A stretch of 64,000 bases of DNA from Isoetes taiwanensis (GCA_021234155.1 JAJEKV010000017.1:12839525-12903524), one strand, 5' to 3'; shown: positions 11,240-22,600, counted from the first letter of the stretch. Notes: generated from the letters alone by a model not told the origin. Translations and numbers: made by a program.

Positions 11240-14200
11240 CGGGTAGACATGGACAAGAATGCTGAAGAAGAGGCAGAAGTAATATAAAATCCATTGAGCA
11301 GGGCAAAGAGACAGTGGTTGCACACATAAAATGTAAGAAGCCTAGCAGCTGAGTGACAGAACATCCTGCTGTAAGATCACATATTATCCACATTCCAGAT
11401 CTGAAACAATTTCTATAGTGCACCAACCATGGGGAAAGGAAAAAGCAGCGTTATAAGAAAGGGCATCCAAATCTATATGATAGCGCAGACTTTGGTCGAG
11501 CGACCCCAAAGATAAGGTGGTAAGCAACTATTACTTCGTCTAGCAACTTTAAGAAAACCTCTGAGTCCAAGGAGGCTTAACATGGTAACCTTAGTTATGG
11601 GTTAAGAAAATAACACCTTAGTCATAAAAACATAGAATAGAAAAATAATTATAATAGTAACACCTTAGTTATGGGTTAGTAACCTTAGTTAAGGGTTATA
11701 TGATAAACGTTAATTAGTTATAATAAAGTATATGTGGTATGAAGTACCACAGAAGGCCACCTAATTCCCAACAATCCCAAAGGAAACGGACTCTTAGCGA
11801 ACATGAACACATGACCAAGATAAATGCTTCCAACATGATAGCGTGAAAATGTAGATGAACAATAGATCAAGATATATGCTTCCAACATGAGGCCTTCACT
11901 CATTTTGAACATATACTAATGCATTGCCATCAAGATTAGAATATCTTCCACCAATGATCTCCATAAAACTCGAGTAATTATCTATAAATGTGAAAACTAA
12001 GCAATTAACTAGCTAAATCTGAATTGCGGAGAGCCGACTTACCACATCACATCCTAAAAGCTCAAATAGACGTAAACACAAGGGATGGTTGAGTGAAAAC
12101 AATTGCAACAAGTAAAATTGTTAACTAGACGTATCCAACTCATAGATCTATTCGTCTAGACTACCACCAACCATGACCGAAGATTCAAATCAAGATCCAA
12201 AACAGTTCATAGAGACCTAATAGCAAAGCCACTTGGAAGCCTTATAAAGCTTGCCTTGCATTTTCTATTGTTGTATACTACCAAGGTCAAGGGAAGTCTA
12301 AAAATAAGTTTGTGATTTTCTCAACCAAAGGAAATTGTGTGTTTATGACATCCTATATTTGGAGAAATGGCAAATGGCGTAGTCATAGAAAGCTTTATGT
12401 TTTTGGAAATAGGTATAGGCCGTTCCATTATTCCATCGAAGAGATTGTGGTGGTGCATATACTTCAATTCAAATCTTCAACACACTAACTTGTCAAGTGG
12501 GCACCGAGAACCATAATTCATTGCAAATCGGTGCAAGAATCCAGAAACTGTTCAATATGTGTTGAACCAAAATATATTTTTACTTGGATTTACTCAAATG
12601 CCAGAATGCATGCCTATCCTACCTACAAAGAGACCACTAAGATTGCAGCCTTACTCTTAGTATCTTAGTATGAGGACCATGATTGACTAACTGCTCTAAC
12701 AATATCTTTTGCTGTAAGAGTAGGATCTTTTAGCATCTTTCACCTTTGAAAATACCAATTTGACTATCAAGTCTATTCATTGGATACAAAAGATCACCCT
12801 GCCTTGAATCATCACCAAAATAAAACCAGAGCTCAAGCTCCAAATATGATTGCTAGCATAGAACCAGCTGAAGAACTCAGCACAATACATAGTAAAGCTA
12901 AAGTCAATGCAACGTAAAACAAATGACATTCAAAACAACAAAAGACAGTTGTTTGAGCTTCACCAAGCTCTGAAAATTTGAACACATACACTACACACAA
13001 AAGAAGTTAAAGAATAAACTCATAGGAAGATATAGCAACTCCAATTTAACAACAAGAAGATTCCAAAATCTTTAGAAACTTATTAGCAGTATAAGGTAAT
13101 CAAACTTATTATGTAAGAACTTAAGGCGTCCTTTCAAGTAGGACGCCTTCAGAATGTTCAGAATGTTCTTCAGAATGTTCTTCAGAATGTTCTTCAGGCG
13201 TCCTACTTTCTTCAGAATGTTCTTAAGCAACAATCTTTTTCAAATAACTGCAGAGGACAATCTTGTCAAACTTGTTCACACCAGAGAAATCTAGAGAAGG
13301 TTGGTCCGATGATGAGCATTAGAGTTTGCCACACAGAGATAGGAACTGCTTCAAACACACTCGATCTGCTAAGACCAAGTTTGTGGTGTAAAAGAATTGT
13401 TGCATCAGCTTGTTGAGATAAAAGCGAAAACATCCCAATTGCATTGCTGTCTTGTATTCTCAACCCGATATAGACATCCTGTCACCAAATAATAAGTGCC
13501 TGCAATGGCCAGACTGGCTCTTTGTTTCAGATGCAACTCTAGAAGCTTCAAATAGAGAAATTGATTTGCCCTAAATTTTGGTTCACACTATGCCACCGAA
13601 ATCCAAAAAAATGAAATCCCAAATATAGCAGAACAACATATTAGATGGAAAAATAGAAGAAAGGGCCAATTTCAAAATTTGTTGAGCCCAGATTCATGAG
13701 AACTCTGAAGCGACATCATTCCTGGCTGCTTTACTCCAAGCTCAACTTCCACATAAGTCCATATACTGTCATATCCTCTTATCATGACAGCTTAATCCCC
13801 TTAATCCATGACAGCTCCAGTTAGAATTCATTGAGCATTCAAGGGAGGTAATGCAGATGCTCTAACAGGATCAGGCTTCTCAAATGCAACTTTGTACTCA
13901 ATAAAATACTTCTACAGCCAAATTCTTGACAATTCTGGACTTAATGCTGCAGAACACCCAATATGAAACTTTCTGTGGCTCTCATAGGAAAATGGCTTCA
14001 AAATACTAGACTACTACATACATCAAAATATCAGCATGTCCAACTTCATGAAAGTCCCCACATTGTGCGTACACAACCGTTCCCATGAAATGAAAACCCA
14101 TGTCTGCATTTGGGTAAAAACATGCCATGAATTGTACACACTACTGCATTTGGCATAACCACGAACAACCGCATTTGCACAATGATATCATGTTCTGAGA

Positions 14201-14595
14201 GCGCAAGTATGATATTGGCATGCACATACTTCATCTGGCTTAAAACTAAGATGCTGCATTTGATGAGTATGATGGCTTCATTGCCAAGATCTTGTTGTCT
14301 ATAACTGCTTAGTACTCACTGCTCATGATTTCGCCTTTCCATATTTTCTCTGTGGATACAGAACAGGGATACTTAAGACTTGTTCCATTCAATGTAATTG
14401 CTTCGACCATTCCCAAGGGCTGAACGAACAATATCTTGGCCCCGAGCATGGCAATCAAACCATATTCTGAAGGGGAAACTAAAGCTTGCACAAAGAATAT
14501 AAGCCTTTGCTATTTAGAATACGGGAGTCCATAGCAATCTTTGCCTTTGCTATTTAGAATACAGGAGTTAGATAACGATCCAAGAAGCCTACTGC
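11240..14595. other. Interior of the 4.7-kb insertion, no recognised gene
   Basis: Non-coding in appearance. A minus-strand frame at 13266-13463 is preceded by an acceptor-like site but matches no family I know. Two small structures stand out: a perfect 10-bp hairpin with cagaatgttctt repeats at 13121-13225, and a 26-bp duplication (gcctttgctatttagaatac) at about 14503 and 14541. Confidence 0.45.
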
Positions 14596-14599
14596 CTCC

Positions 14600-15012
14600 A
14601 TCAATCCATGGACGGCTCTTTGGATTCGTCTAGTGACATCCCAGCCTCTTCTACAACCAAAGATGCCTTGCCTTGTATGTTCTGCTTCACAAATTTGCAT
14701 CCTGCAGTATCTCGATCCTTTTACCTAGACGACCTGGGATGGTGGCAAGCTGAGACTCTAGGGCAGTCCTTTATTGGACGCTCTCCAGGTGCCCGATAAC
14801 CGCTACAGAACAAAAAACAAGCCCGTGAGAACCCTTCATTCTCATGCCGGCAAAACTATTAAGAATGATGCAAGAGAAAATGATGCAAGAGCAAGGGAAA
14901 AAAGATCCCAAAGGAAGCGATTTGAGGGCAAGGAAAATTGATGCTCTGGAAACGCCGTGAGCAAGAGAAAATAAAGAGAATAGAAACGACCAAGGATCTG
15001 CCGAAGTGACCA
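14600..15012 (-). other. Possible spliced exons of an unknown gene
   Basis: On the minus strand, an open segment after ..gttctgtag (about 14808; GYRAPGERPIKDCP..) ends in AG|GTAAAA near 14730. A second open segment follows ..atactgcag near 14701 and ends in a stop near 14608 (KFVKQNIQGKASLVVEEAG..MD). A promoter-like repeat (15027-15214) lies upstream. Two frames stay open in the second segment and I recognise no family, so this is a weak call. Confidence 0.2.
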
Positions 15013-15026
15013 AGGGTCTGCCGAAG

Positions 15027-15214
15027 TGAACTTAGGGAGAAGGAAGAAGAGGAAAGGAGATGCACCAAGAGAGCTGATGAGAGAGAACAGGACGAGAACG
15101 CACATAAATAGGGAAAAGAAGGAAAGAACTAACTAACTGCTAACTGCTAACTGCCTCCGTATTTCTAGAACCTTGTTTTCCTTCTATTCGTTGAAACGAA
15201 GGAAAACGTCATTT
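15027..15214 (-). promoter_or_regulatory. Promoter-like direct repeat, copy 2 (edge of the insertion)
   Basis: Second copy of the repeat at 11037-11228. It ends exactly where the 19-bp flanking repeat begins, so it forms the 5' end (minus strand) of the 4.7-kb insert. Minus-strand order: hairpin CGTTTTCCTTC..GAAGGAAAAC, then ccctatttatg (TATA-like), then a C/T-rich leader. A role as an internal promoter is inference. Confidence 0.4.
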
Positions 15215-16211
15215 CCGGAGATGCAATCCCATGGAATCACCTTATGAGACTACTCCGGGTTATATCTCCCCAGTCCGATGAGGGAGGTCAGGGAGGCATC
15301 CCCTCCCTGGACATGACGGATCCCTGGGTGTGCTAGAGAACATGTGCCACATCAGTGACCCCTGCATCCGTACCCGACTTACTCCCCTAAATCTGAAGGC
15401 CAGCTCACCTGCCCATTCGGGCCCCAAGACATCCATATAGGCACTCATCCTGGGATCCAGGAAGTGTCAGACCCCATACCCGGCTCACACTCAGTGACAG
15501 ACTATAAGCCTAGCACGCTGTAGGAGTCTTGTAGCCACACTAGGCAAGACCCCACCCCCGTTTCACCATCATACCCATTATCTGTGCTGAATCACAACGT
15601 AGTATCCACAGCCAGGTGGGCTCTTGTGCATAGGCCGCATATATTGGGATTTAAAGGATTCTAGCTAGGAGCATCTCTATTTCTACATCGCCTTTCGGTC
15701 TCTACCCCCCTTAATCCCCACAAACACAGGAGGAACAGGAAGAGAACTATCATTATCCATCCATCCATCCATAGCTTCGAATATAACATAAAATAGAGAT
15801 TAACCATACATCTATTCATACAAGGGTTAATCCTAGCTATCTTCTAAGCATACAAGGAATCCTATGATTATCTAGGAATCCAAGCTATCTACGTACTAAC
15901 TAGAATCATAGCTAGATCTCCTATCTCTCTGGTTTTCCATCCTTCTGGGTGCGGCAGAGTTGAACAACAGCTCCTTCTCCACCAATCCCTCCAATTCGAA
16001 TTGGGGCAAATTGCCCCAATTTGGGTGTCCCAAATTGGCAAGCCTGCCTTGCCCAATCGATTTGGGCCAAGTGGCAACTCTAGGTTGGTTAATATTAACT
16101 AATTTAATATTTTAACCCCTTTTAATATTAGGTTAAGCCCTAAATTCGAATTAGGGTTTAAGGTTAGGTTTCCACCTTAATAATTAATGATTAACATAGC
16201 TACCATTAGCT

Positions 16212-16284
16212 TATGAATAATTAATGCACCATTAATTATTCATAGTGACATGTCATGTATTTATACCCAAAAGGGGTATAAATA
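16212..16284. repeat. Two adjacent perfect inverted repeats at the LTR start
   Basis: Arms tatgaataattaatg (16212-16226) and cattaattattcata (16230-16244) pair over 15 bp with a 3-base loop. Arms tatttataccc (16258-16268) and gggtataaata (16274-16284) pair over 11 bp with a 5-base loop. The second contains the TATAAATA box in both directions. Both lie within 85 bp of the LTR's 5' end on the minus strand. Confidence 0.85.
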
Positions 16285-16299
16285 AGTGGAGCATCACCG

Positions 16300-17020
16300 T
16301 CTTTCTCTGACCATGTCCTCATTAAGCAATTTGACTGAGTGTCAGTTATCTAGCTGTGCACATGATGTGCCTAACTTATGATTTTGTTCTTTTTATTTTC
16401 TCAGTTATGACTATAATTAATAACTTCGTCTCTGATGTTATGCTACACTTCTGCATGATGCTTGCATCATATGGAGCTTATCTTTCACGTGAGTATTGGG
16501 TCTACTTATTCGCAATAAGATCTAGAGAAGGTACTACCCTTCTCCATGCAGTATAATGTACCTTGGAAAGTTGCTTACATAGTATAATTAAAATACAAGT
16601 GCATGCCCAGAAGAAAAAAAATAGTGGCAATATGTATTTTTTTTTCTCTCTGAGCCATATTTCTAAAAGCCACCCAACCCCTTAGTCTCTGATAGGAGAA
16701 GAAATAAATAAAGACAAAACTTTGACCTCCAAAATGCTTGATGTCGAGAATGCAGCAGAGCTGCAGTTTCTCTGAGAATGGTAATCTAACTATGAGGTCC
16801 CTTTGTTGTACATTTGATATTGTTATCTTCTTCTAGGCTTGAGTATCTTAAATTGATTGTACTCTTTCCTTCTAGCACTCCAGAACATGTTTCAAATCAT
16901 GCAAGAAGTTCTGGTCCACATTTCTACACATTAATATACAAGTTTGAAGTTGTCTTTTCATAGATTCACATTTAACTTACTTTGACTTTGGTGTATCTGC
17001 ATATATGGGGACGGATGCGC
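16300..17020. other. No recognisable gene
   Basis: AT-rich sequence outside the LTR. Short open frames only, without motifs. It may have been intron or intergenic DNA of the LTR's target. Confidence 0.4.
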
Positions 17021-17022
17021 AA

Positions 17023-17202
17023 CACAATGGCAAGGGGCTTTACAAGCATTAATACAGGTAAATCTTAAGCTTCCTCTATAAAATTAAAATTTGTTATTGT
17101 TGAAGCATCCTGTTTAGATATAGACCATATGGCAGTAGTTATGAGTTGTCTACGTCCCCTTTTTTTTTAATAATTGATAGCTCTCTTTTTGGCTCTCCAA
17201 TA
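17023..17202 (+). repeat. ~185-bp direct repeat, copy 1
   Basis: Runs from gatgcgcaacacaatggcaa to ..gctctctttttggctctcca and recurs at 18148-18331 with about 95 per cent identity by eye. It begins with a small open segment (MRNTMARGFTSINT) followed by AG|GTAAAT, so it may be an old exon with its donor. 17203-18147 between the copies shows no gene. Confidence 0.75.
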
Positions 17203-18147
17203 TTTCTTTCGTACATGAGAAGTAATGCAGTACACAGTTTTGTATGGCTATCTTTAAGTCATTTTCATTTTCAAATATGAAAGTTTAAGCATATAGCAAT
17301 GCAGTTCAAATGCAGAGCATAGAATGTCATGCCTTGGCAGCTTTGGTTCTCTGCCAGAGGTTCTAGAAGCCGATGGGATTTAGGCACAAATCCCATAACT
17401 GTTAAAAGGTATTGGTATCTATTCTATTAAATATGTAGGATGGCCCTTCAAACTTGAAAACACTGCATTATACATAAGGCTTTCCATGGGCTCCAAGCAC
17501 TTATAGTTGGAAATCCAAAGTTTAAGTGACGCTTCATTGGACTCACTATTTGCACAACAGAGCACCAAAAATAGGTAGGGTTGTTCAACTGCTATCTATA
17601 TATTGATTTTGACTATTTTAATATTGTGAAGCGAGATATAGGTCTAGTCGTACAGATGTAATAGAAAGATATAGTGGTAACACACGTGTGGTTTCAATAT
17701 GTGTCTTGCTCTTTACTATTGTTTTGCCTTGCCTTTTAACATTTTGCTGTATTTAGCAGAAGTTATAGCATATGTCTTGCTCTTTAAAATTATTTTGCCA
17801 TGCCTTTTAACATTTTGTTGTATTCAGCAAACGTTATAACTGATAAAACAGCAGGGAAGCATTTATGCAGGATTGTCGAATAATTTATGCAGGGTTGTCA
17901 AATAATTGTAATACAAGAGGTGGGGTTGTTTCGACTATTTCTTATATGCTCAGGTATAGCTTCCTTCAGCAGCTTTGATTTGCTCTTAGATTCATTAGAC
18001 TAAGACGTACCTAGGACAATAGAACCTTATTTGAAAATCTGAAAATTGTACAAATGGAAATCATTACTTATCACTATTGCAACAATTATGATAAAAAAAA
18101 AAGGACTCTCCGTTTACACACAGTAGTCCCATAAATAGTTATCACAA

Positions 18148-18331
18148 TGCGCAACACAATGGCAAGGGGCTTTACAAGCATTAATGCAGGTAAATCTTAA
18201 GCTTCCTCTATAAAATTAAAATTTGTTATTGTTGAAGCAGCCTATTTAGATATAGACCATATGGCAGTAGTTATGAGTTGTCTACGTCTTTTTTTTTTAA
18301 TAATTGATAGCTCTCTTTTTGGCTCTCCATT
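18148..18331 (+). repeat. ~185-bp direct repeat, copy 2, abutting the transposase
   Basis: Second copy of 17023-17202. Its right end is fused directly to the transposase reading frame: the minus strand passes from the conserved CILHN of the nuclease into this repeat. The junction therefore marks a rearrangement that removed the transposase C-terminus and the element's left end. Confidence 0.7.
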
Positions 18332-19172
18332 ATGCAATATACAACATGCACGCATGGTAATATTGGCATATATTGGTTTCATCTTCATCTTCCTGTCCAA
18401 AATCTTAAACTTTCCTTTCAATAGACCAAAGAGGATATCCAATGTTAACATCAAGAAATCTGCGGTTACTATCACAAACAGCATGTAAAATTATGCTCAA
18501 GCTGCCCCGGTTGGGCCTGTAGGGCTCAAAATGTGTACAATCAAGAGTCCCACAAACATTAGGAATCTTAGAAACAAGAGCAAATCCATTGATAATTTGC
18601 TGCATACCCTCGCCAACCAGAAATCTGATTACATCATTGAAGTTAGAGCAGACTGCTCTACAAGTTTCTACAAAAATTTTATAGGCAGTACTGACACCTA
18701 TCCCAAACTTCTCCGAAAGGACCAAAAAGTCAACACCTCTAAAAAGCTTATAGAATGTACATCCAACTCTAATGTGGACTGGAACAGCATCGCGAAAGTT
18801 AGTATTACATTTCTGAACATCCTGTTCCAACCTTGCACATAACCAAAAAAATGTACCTTTCTTCATCCGAAAGTTTTGTTTCCACCTTGAATCATCATAG
18901 TAACCCATCATGAACTTTTCAAACCAAGTGAAGCTCCTTGGTTTGATCCATCACCTATCTTCTAATGACAACAACTCTTGTTCTACAAGTAAGTTTAGAT
19001 CTTGGACATGTTGAACTAACTGCAGGTCTTCCTCTTCATTATCTTCCATTATAGCACTTAAATTTGTATCTGAAAACATTTGTTGGCCCCTAAAAATCAT
19101 CGGCAAAGTCTGCCCTGCTAACATCAAAGTTGTTTCCTCTAAACTCATTATTCTAACTACTGATCTATGCAA
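18330..19172 (-). pseudogene. PIF/Harbinger transposase (DDE nuclease), decayed
   Basis: The minus strand encodes a plant PIF/Harbinger nuclease. An N-terminal part (from 19172) ends ..LLSLEDR, then an in-frame TGA at about 18951, then WIKPRSFTWFEKFMMGYY in the same frame. The catalytic-domain start follows: FRDAVPVHIRVGCTFYKL, IPNVCGTLDCTH (first catalytic D) and RRFLDVNIGYP (second D region). Directly after this the frame jumps: FGLLKGKFKIL and ACCILHN from the C-terminal part are fused on in another frame. About 80-100 residues around the third acidic residue are therefore deleted. It cannot be active. The partner Myb-like gene lies upstream. Confidence 0.85.
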
Positions 19173-19320
19173 TTACTATTCTTTTTAGACAGATAAGCTC
19201 TAACCTACTCTCCTACAACCTTCTTAGATCCTAGTGAGAATATGCAAGAAAGACATCCAAATCTTAGAACTCAAGTAAATTTAGAATTTGAGAACAAAAG
19301 TTATAAAACATTATTCACCA

Positions 19321-20450
19321 TCACTTGAGAAGCTGCGCAATTTTACGCCATGCATTTGCAATAGTTTTGAAATTTCTATTGAAATCCCTTTGCTGCTGCA
19401 ACTTTTCTTGCTCTATTTCCAACAATGCTTCAGTCCCTTCTCTCTTCCTTTGCATTCTTTATGGCCTCTACCAAGTTCTTATTTGCCTCTAATATGGTGG
19501 CAACCAAGTTATTTCCAATGGTTTTCCTCCTTTTTCCAGATGAATCTATCTCACCTTTGCCTTGTGGATGGTGCGTCCGGTTGCGATGTTTTTACCCTGC
19601 TTGTGTCAACTATGGTGGGTTCACATTGGGTCGTGATGATTGAAATGAATCCATGGCATCAAATATGCTACGATGGAAATTTGGCAACTTCCTTTGCTTT
19701 CTTTCATCACTCGAAAGAGAGAAACAATCTGGATTTCCTGTTTATTTCTGAAAATCCTTCACTCTCTTGTATTCCCTAATCAGATTCTCCCATTTGGTCC
19801 TACAACCTTCTCCATCTCTATCCTTGTAACCGTGCTTCTGCATTTCCTCCGCTATCTTTGTCCATTTCAAATTTGCATACTCCATCTTCTATCTTGTATT
19901 TTTATGCTCATAATTCAGCCACTCCTTGTTTTTCAAATCCACAAGCAAGGGTGCCTCATCAAGCTTCCAATTTCTTGATCATTTTCGCTTTGCACTCGAG
20001 GATGGACCAGCCACATCAATCTCAAATTCAACTTCTTGCTCTTCACCAATAGCCTGCTGTTGGTTAAAACTTCTCTATCAATATCACAACTAGAATAGAG
20101 ATCTATACATCAAATAATTAAGAATAAAAAATGAAATACCGTTGTTTCATGTAGATCAATTTGCTCTTGCTCTTTAGGCACGTCAAATTGCTCTTGCCCA
20201 GAGGATTCTGATTCAATTTGCACAACCTATGAAATGGAGAGTAGTTTGAAGACTGATATCAAATGATGTGAATGGTAGCAAATACGATTGGATGAAGAAA
20301 CAAGGATTAATATAAAATGATAACAAATTCAATTGCATCAGGTAAAATGTAAAGCTTACTGCTGCTTTTGATGAATTACGGCTTCTCAGCCTGCCTGAGC
20401 AGCCACGAGCTCCTCGACCCCGATCATTTTTCTTTCGTCGGCCTATTCTT
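19321..20450 (-). pseudogene. Harbinger Myb/trihelix-like protein, decayed, 3 exons
   Basis: The minus strand shows exons at about 20360-20450 (basic GRGARG..SRNSSKAA, donor GTAAGC), 20140-20226 (ESESSGQEQFDVPKEQEQ) and 19321-20056. The last holds a trihelix/Myb-like DNA-binding region (WTKIAEEMQKHGYKDRDGEG, then CRTKWENLIREYKRVKDF) and a C-terminal helical tail (NLVEAIKNAKE, FNRNFKTIANAW). At least three in-frame stops interrupt the last exon. In Harbinger elements this protein binds the terminal repeats and helps bring the nuclease into the nucleus. Its position and strand next to the nuclease fit that pair. Confidence 0.75.
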
Positions 20451-20454
20451 TTTT

Positions 20455-21070
20455 CTCAAAAAATCGTTCTCTTCTTTAACCTAATTGTTTCATTCATTCT
20501 TCCTATTCTCATTATACCATTAAGTTAATAATTAACCAAAATAAAAAAAGTTAAGTGGACCTATTATAGGTCCATTAACCTTTCCCTTAATTTAATTTAA
20601 AAAAAAAGGGCCGGTTACAATTTTAACATAACCATTTTCACGGGGAAAGTCAACCTTGTTAAGTTAGTCGCAGTTAAAAATTAACCAAAGTTGACTTGAC
20701 AAGTGATAACCTAAGTGTCTGTGTGAAAACAAGTTCCAGTTAATTAGCCTATTTAACCTAACCTAACGGCGAGTGGGAAATGACTCTAATTGTAATAGTT
20801 TAGTTTTTGGGTAGCCTGCGATGTGCAGCTACCCACTCTCAACCAATGTAAAACACATGCTGAGATGAATGAATGAAAGAGACTACCTACCGGCGGTTTG
20901 GATGCATGATGCGGGTCCTCATGAGGATGCCGGCTCTTATGCGCTTATGAGAAACAAATGAAGAACATGAACTACTAAGTTCTTTCAAGAAGGCAAGTGT
21001 GCAATTCTATTCCCATTTCCTTGCTGATGTTCTATTGGAGCTTAATGTCTTGAATAAGCTTTTTTCAAGA
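20455..21070. other. AT-rich intergenic sequence with a small palindrome
   Basis: Contains ggacctattataggtcc near 20557-20573 (perfect palindrome) and poly-A runs. This should hold the right end of the Harbinger element, but I could not pair a terminal repeat with the rearranged left side. No gene seen. Confidence 0.4.
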
Positions 21071-21074
21071 AGGC

Positions 21075-21880
21075 ATGGTTGAAATTTCAAGCATATCATC
21101 TACGATTTCTTCCACTATTGCTATTTTAGACTCAAGGCAGCCTGGGACTTCTTTTGGAAGATGTGCCAAGTACACTACCGAATTCTTAGCGATGGTTAAA
21201 GAGCATCAAGGCCACTTGCTTTCTAAGGATGATGGAGGTTTTCGTCATAGGTATATATGAATTCTTTTGACAATAAATGTTCATTTTGTGTTGTCACTTC
21301 CTAATTATATATTTTGTTGCTTACTAGGTACATCCTTTTCATTTCGAGATACAATTGCGTCATGTGTCAACTTTGGTAAAGAATTTGTCGTGTGCCAACG
21401 ATGGTCAAGAATTTGTCAAGAAAGTCATATCATGTTTGAAGCAAGAATTTGCTACACCTTCATTTGGAGATACAATTGTGTCGTGTGTCAAAGTTGATCA
21501 AGAATTTGTGAAGAAAGTCATATCATGTTTGAAACAAAGATTTGCTGATCGAGGGAAGATTTGTCAGCAAGCACAAAGTTACTCTCCACAAATGAATATC
21601 CTATGGATTCACAAGAAATGAAAATATGCATTTCTTGATAAAATGCAAAGGGCAAATAGATTCATTTGTAGTAAAATTTACAAGTACAACAAAGCCGTAA
21701 AAAAATGAGGACTTTATGGGATACTTGTAGAGTGATTTCTATTTTGATGTCTATGATGACGTGATAAAATTATGGCAAGCAGTTCTAATTCATCCAACAT
21801 CTTCTATAGAATATGAACATGGATTCCAAAGGCAAAACTTTGATTAAGAATGATGATAAATCTGAAAACTCTTGAAATAT
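21075..21880 (+). pseudogene. hAT/ZNF862-like transposase relic
   Basis: Broken plus-strand frames resemble the C-terminal half of hAT-type transposase-derived proteins. 21355-21621 has DGQEFVKKVISCLKQEFA and a second copy VDQEFVKKVISCLKQRFAD. Near 21765-21850 comes a dimerisation-like ending: KLWQAVLIHPTSSIEYEHGF then QRQNFD, the position where hAT proteins have W..vL..P.S...E.gF. The DNA between about 21400 and 21545 is an internal duplication of roughly 105 bp. Stops and frame changes show it is dead. The family call rests on short motifs. Confidence 0.35.
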
Positions 21881-21929
21881 TGAGGTTTTTATCGTTATCA
21901 TCACCTGTCTTGATAGATGCAAACTATGA

Positions 21930-22600
21930 AGAAGGGGTTAAACCCCTGTGAGAGCCCATTACGGCAAATAAATGGGCTTGACCCCTTTAACCGGGCAGGT
22001 CCGAGCCTGTTTTCTGGGCGACTGATCTTGCTTGCTCACTCCCTTTCAAATATGTTGGGCGAGATCTGGAAGAGATTTTCAAGCATCTACATCTGGAAGA
22101 GACCTACATCTGGAAGAGATTTTTAAGCAGATTTATGTGCCAGGCAGCACAAATCCGGCCAAGAATATGTTTTTTTTAACAGATTTGAATGAGGATGTAA
22201 ATCCGGCCAGGAACAGAGTTTTCGGTGCAGATTCATGATTTATAGGCAAGAACAAGAACAATTCATGATTCAGATTCATGATTCGCAGATTCATGATTTG
22301 TAGCCGCCAAGAACAAGTAGAATGGGAAAAATATAGGAAGGAAGGAAGGTACTTTTATCGTCCACGGAGACCAAGTTATCCCTCACGACAGGCTGCTGCA
22401 GATGGTTTATCGTGATAACCAGGCTGCAGATGGTTTATCGTGATAACCAGGCCAAGGATCACCTGTTACGGCTAATAACCAGTCTAGATCTAACGGCTAG
22501 GATCTAAAATAGGCAAGGACCTGCCGGTTAAGAAGCAATCTATACTAATTGAATGGATCATAAACGCCACATGGTGCTATTTGTTGGGCTAATTATTATG
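21930..22600. repeat. Cluster of short duplications and a LINE-like 3' end
   Basis: Includes an inverted pair aaggggttaaacccctgtg / ttgacccctttaacc near 21935-21985, duplicated 'acatctggaagagacctac' at about 22080-22110, 'cagattcatgattyg' repeats at about 22225-22300, and a tandem copy of gcagatggtttatcgtgataaccaggc at 22399-22453. At 22334-22372 a ggaagg-type tail precedes ttttatcgtccacggagacca, the same 21 bases that end the LINE at 7151. A very short LINE or SINE insertion is likely. Confidence 0.5.

Larger units (their letters stand above)
10470..15231 (-). mobile_element. 4.7-kb insertion flanked by a 19-bp direct repeat
   Basis: ttccggagatgcaatccca occurs at 10470-10488 and 15213-15231 and brackets the insert; the LTR sequence resumes on both sides. 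A long target duplication like this fits LINE-type integration. The low end of the insert carries the LINE 3' UTR hairpin (10561-10608), consistent with minus orientation. The high end, read on the minus strand, looks like a promoter and 5' leader. No reverse transcriptase is readable in between, so it may be a non-autonomous or rearranged LINE or a LINE-mobilised gene. Confidence 0.5.
9969..16296 (-). mobile_element. LTR (~1.6 kb) split by a 4.7-kb insertion
   Basis: The edges are matching short inverted repeats: plus strand tgatgctcc at 9969 and ggagcatca ending at 16296. On the minus strand the LTR therefore reads TGATGCTCC...GGAGCATCA, directly followed by the primer site. Removing the insertion (10489-15212 plus one 19-bp repeat) leaves about 1.59 kb. 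Two perfect hairpins lie near its start. No second LTR is seen in the window, so this is the truncated 5' end of a copia-type element. Confidence 0.7.

Noticed and set aside
11037-15214. A complete LTR element with 190-bp LTRs
   Set aside because: The repeats lack TG..CA ends, no primer site or purine tract flanks them, and only one of them coincides with an insertion boundary.
19288-19779. 163-codon plus-strand frame
   Set aside because: It is the antisense of the Harbinger Myb-like exon, which has clear protein similarity on the minus strand.
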